This document shows positions 62,793 to 64,000 of a DNA stretch of 64,000 nucleotides, one piece after another (within the stretch, counting starts at the first letter, position 1; each line of letters begins with the position of its first letter). Made by a program: the position numbers and the translations under genes. The stretch spans positions 1,450,001 to 1,514,000 of the forward strand of contig JAEMWC010000093.1 in the NCBI GenBank assembly GCA_016490735.1, in the 5' to 3' direction. The DNA comes from Pachyseris speciosa. Lineage: Eukaryota > Cnidaria > Anthozoa > Scleractinia > Pachyseridae. The notes below the pieces were generated by a model. That model was not told where the DNA came from. It made no database searches and saw only the letters and a list, made by a program, of their open reading frames with translations.

Positions 62793-63746
62793 TTAAGTGG
62801 TAAATCCTGACGAGCGATTATCACCCTCTCTCTGTTCTGTTTTTCGGCATGTCAAGAAACGTAGCAATATCTTGAATGTTTGACGATAGTTTTTATTATC
62901 AAAACAATAGAAAAATGGATTGACGACTAAAAAGGACATGTTCGCAGTTACTGCTGTAAAATACGTCATCCCGTAATCCTTCTCGGGCTCGGTGAAAGTT
63001 TAGAAGAAAATGGGTACAACCTTTCCTATCAGAAAGGCCAATAGAACCATAACTACAGTGCAGGCAAACTGCAACTGTGACTCTCGGTCTACAGTTTGAG
63101 CAGGGACCTCCTCTTCTTTGTCGGCTCTTGTCTTAGCAGGTTGCGAGTGAACAAATGGTCGTAGTTTGTAGACCCGATAGCAAATAACTGTGTAGCATAC
63201 GATCATAGTCACAAAGCAAAGCCCATCAACGCTGGCAAAGAAGTATGACGAAGTCTTTAGGCATGAAAAGAGTCTCACACATGCACCCACACAAGCAAAT
63301 ACACATGCAATCGGCAAAACGATTTTTTTCCTCACAGTCCACATAGTGTTTGTGTAGTTTAAGTTGGGGGATGCAACTTTGAGGCATCGATCCAGCGCAA
63401 TAAAGGTTGTTGTTATAGTAGACATTCTATAAGCAACGTTACTCACAGTGCGACAGACCAATAAAACAGACGGAAGATCATTGGGATTCCTGCGGCCGAA
63501 GAGAAGAACAACAAACAGAGGTTGAGCCACAAGAGCAACGGTTAAATCTGCTGCGGCGAGACTTGAGATCAAGTACCGAAAGATTCTTTCCACTCCTTGA
63601 GTTTTAAACACTACCACAAACACCAAACCATTACCAAGAATTCCGAGGAGGCTGGTGAAGAGGTTGATTCCCACAAGACCATATATAAACTTTGTGTCAT
63701 ATTTATGGGAATAATTCAGCCATGACGAAACATTTGGGATGGCCAT
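62793..63746 (-). pseudogene. Class A GPCR with one in-frame stop before TM7
   Basis: The ATG at 63746 starts an intronless receptor: N-glycosylation sites NVS and NYS; TM1 with GILGNGLVF; TM2 with LAAADLTVAL; TM3 ending in IALDRCLKVA (DRC in place of DRY); TM4, TM5, a basic third loop and TM6 ending VVPIFF. A TAA at 63000-63002 stops translation after 248 residues. The same frame then stays open for 68 codons to TAA at 62793-62795. That stretch contains a seventh helix with NPFFY (the NPxxY motif) and a basic C-tail, TFKILLRFL and TCRKTEQR. So only one codon interrupts a receptor of about 317 residues. TM6 lacks the CWxP motif. The ligand cannot be inferred. Upstream in-frame TTG at 63797 is not a likely start. 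Confidence 0.85.
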
Positions 63747-64000
63747 TTTGTGGACTTTGGTGTCACTGAGCGTGTTCCCGGTTCTGTTTGCCCACAAGAC
63801 TGATGTTTAAGACGATGGCTTCCTTTTGTAGTTAAGGCCTTCCCTTACACTTTCACTCCCAAAACTTCGACTCTATGACATGTTTTTGTTCAATATATTT
63901 GTGTTTTAGTCTTGTCGAGACACGCCGTCACGTTGAATCACACATGCAGTAATCACAAGTCACAAACCCACGTGGTGTCACAAGATCAATGGCGAACAAT
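63747..64000 (-). other. 5' flank of the GPCR
   Basis: The 254 bp upstream of the receptor ATG contain no further coding sequence that I recognise; no clear TATA box. Confidence 0.4.

Overview
This is a eukaryotic genome window of moderate to low GC. It has spliced genes with GT-AG introns, a very high load of short inverted-repeat DNA elements, LINE, Penelope-like and Gypsy retroelements, and tRNA-derived SINEs. Gene content (ataxin-1-type AXH protein, GMP reductase, CDYL-like chromodomain protein, class A GPCR) is metazoan. The repeat families look like those I remember from anthozoan genomes, so a cnidarian, probably a stony coral, is the best guess. That placement rests on memory of repeat families and not on a search.

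Layout. Positions 3-2485 (+) hold the 3' two exons of an ataxin-1-like gene. Positions 2486-10294 are intergenic and mostly inverted-repeat elements. Positions 10295-27149 (-) hold a complete ten-exon GMP reductase gene predicting 347 aa with all key catalytic residues. Its introns carry a near-pristine Gypsy LTR retrotransposon (13476-17853), a minisatellite, and many MITE-like elements. Only 387 bp upstream, in the opposite direction, starts a complete eight-exon CDYL-like gene (27537-46663, +, 472 aa; chromodomain, basic AT-hook-like linker, crotonase fold). Its two long introns hold a decayed non-autonomous Gypsy element (32262-36741), an L2/CR1-like LINE fragment, and a LINE inserted into another LINE (38255-43427). 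The interval between the two start codons is probably a shared bidirectional promoter.

From 46664 to 62792 I find no confidently functional gene. It contains SINEs, inverted-repeat elements, a Penelope-like fragment and three fragments of LINEs with R2-type restriction-like endonuclease ends. One short possible GAF-type reading frame lies at 54401-54619. Positions 62793-63746 (-) hold an intronless class A GPCR whose frame is broken by one TAA just before TM7, after which the frame continues through the NPxxY-like motif.

I see no operon, CRISPR array or prokaryotic defence system. The most interesting material is the head-to-head GMPR/CDYL-like pair, the one-stop GPCR, a microsatellite sitting where the polypyrimidine tract of a GMPR intron should be, and several layered transposon insertions whose order can be read from their target-site duplications.
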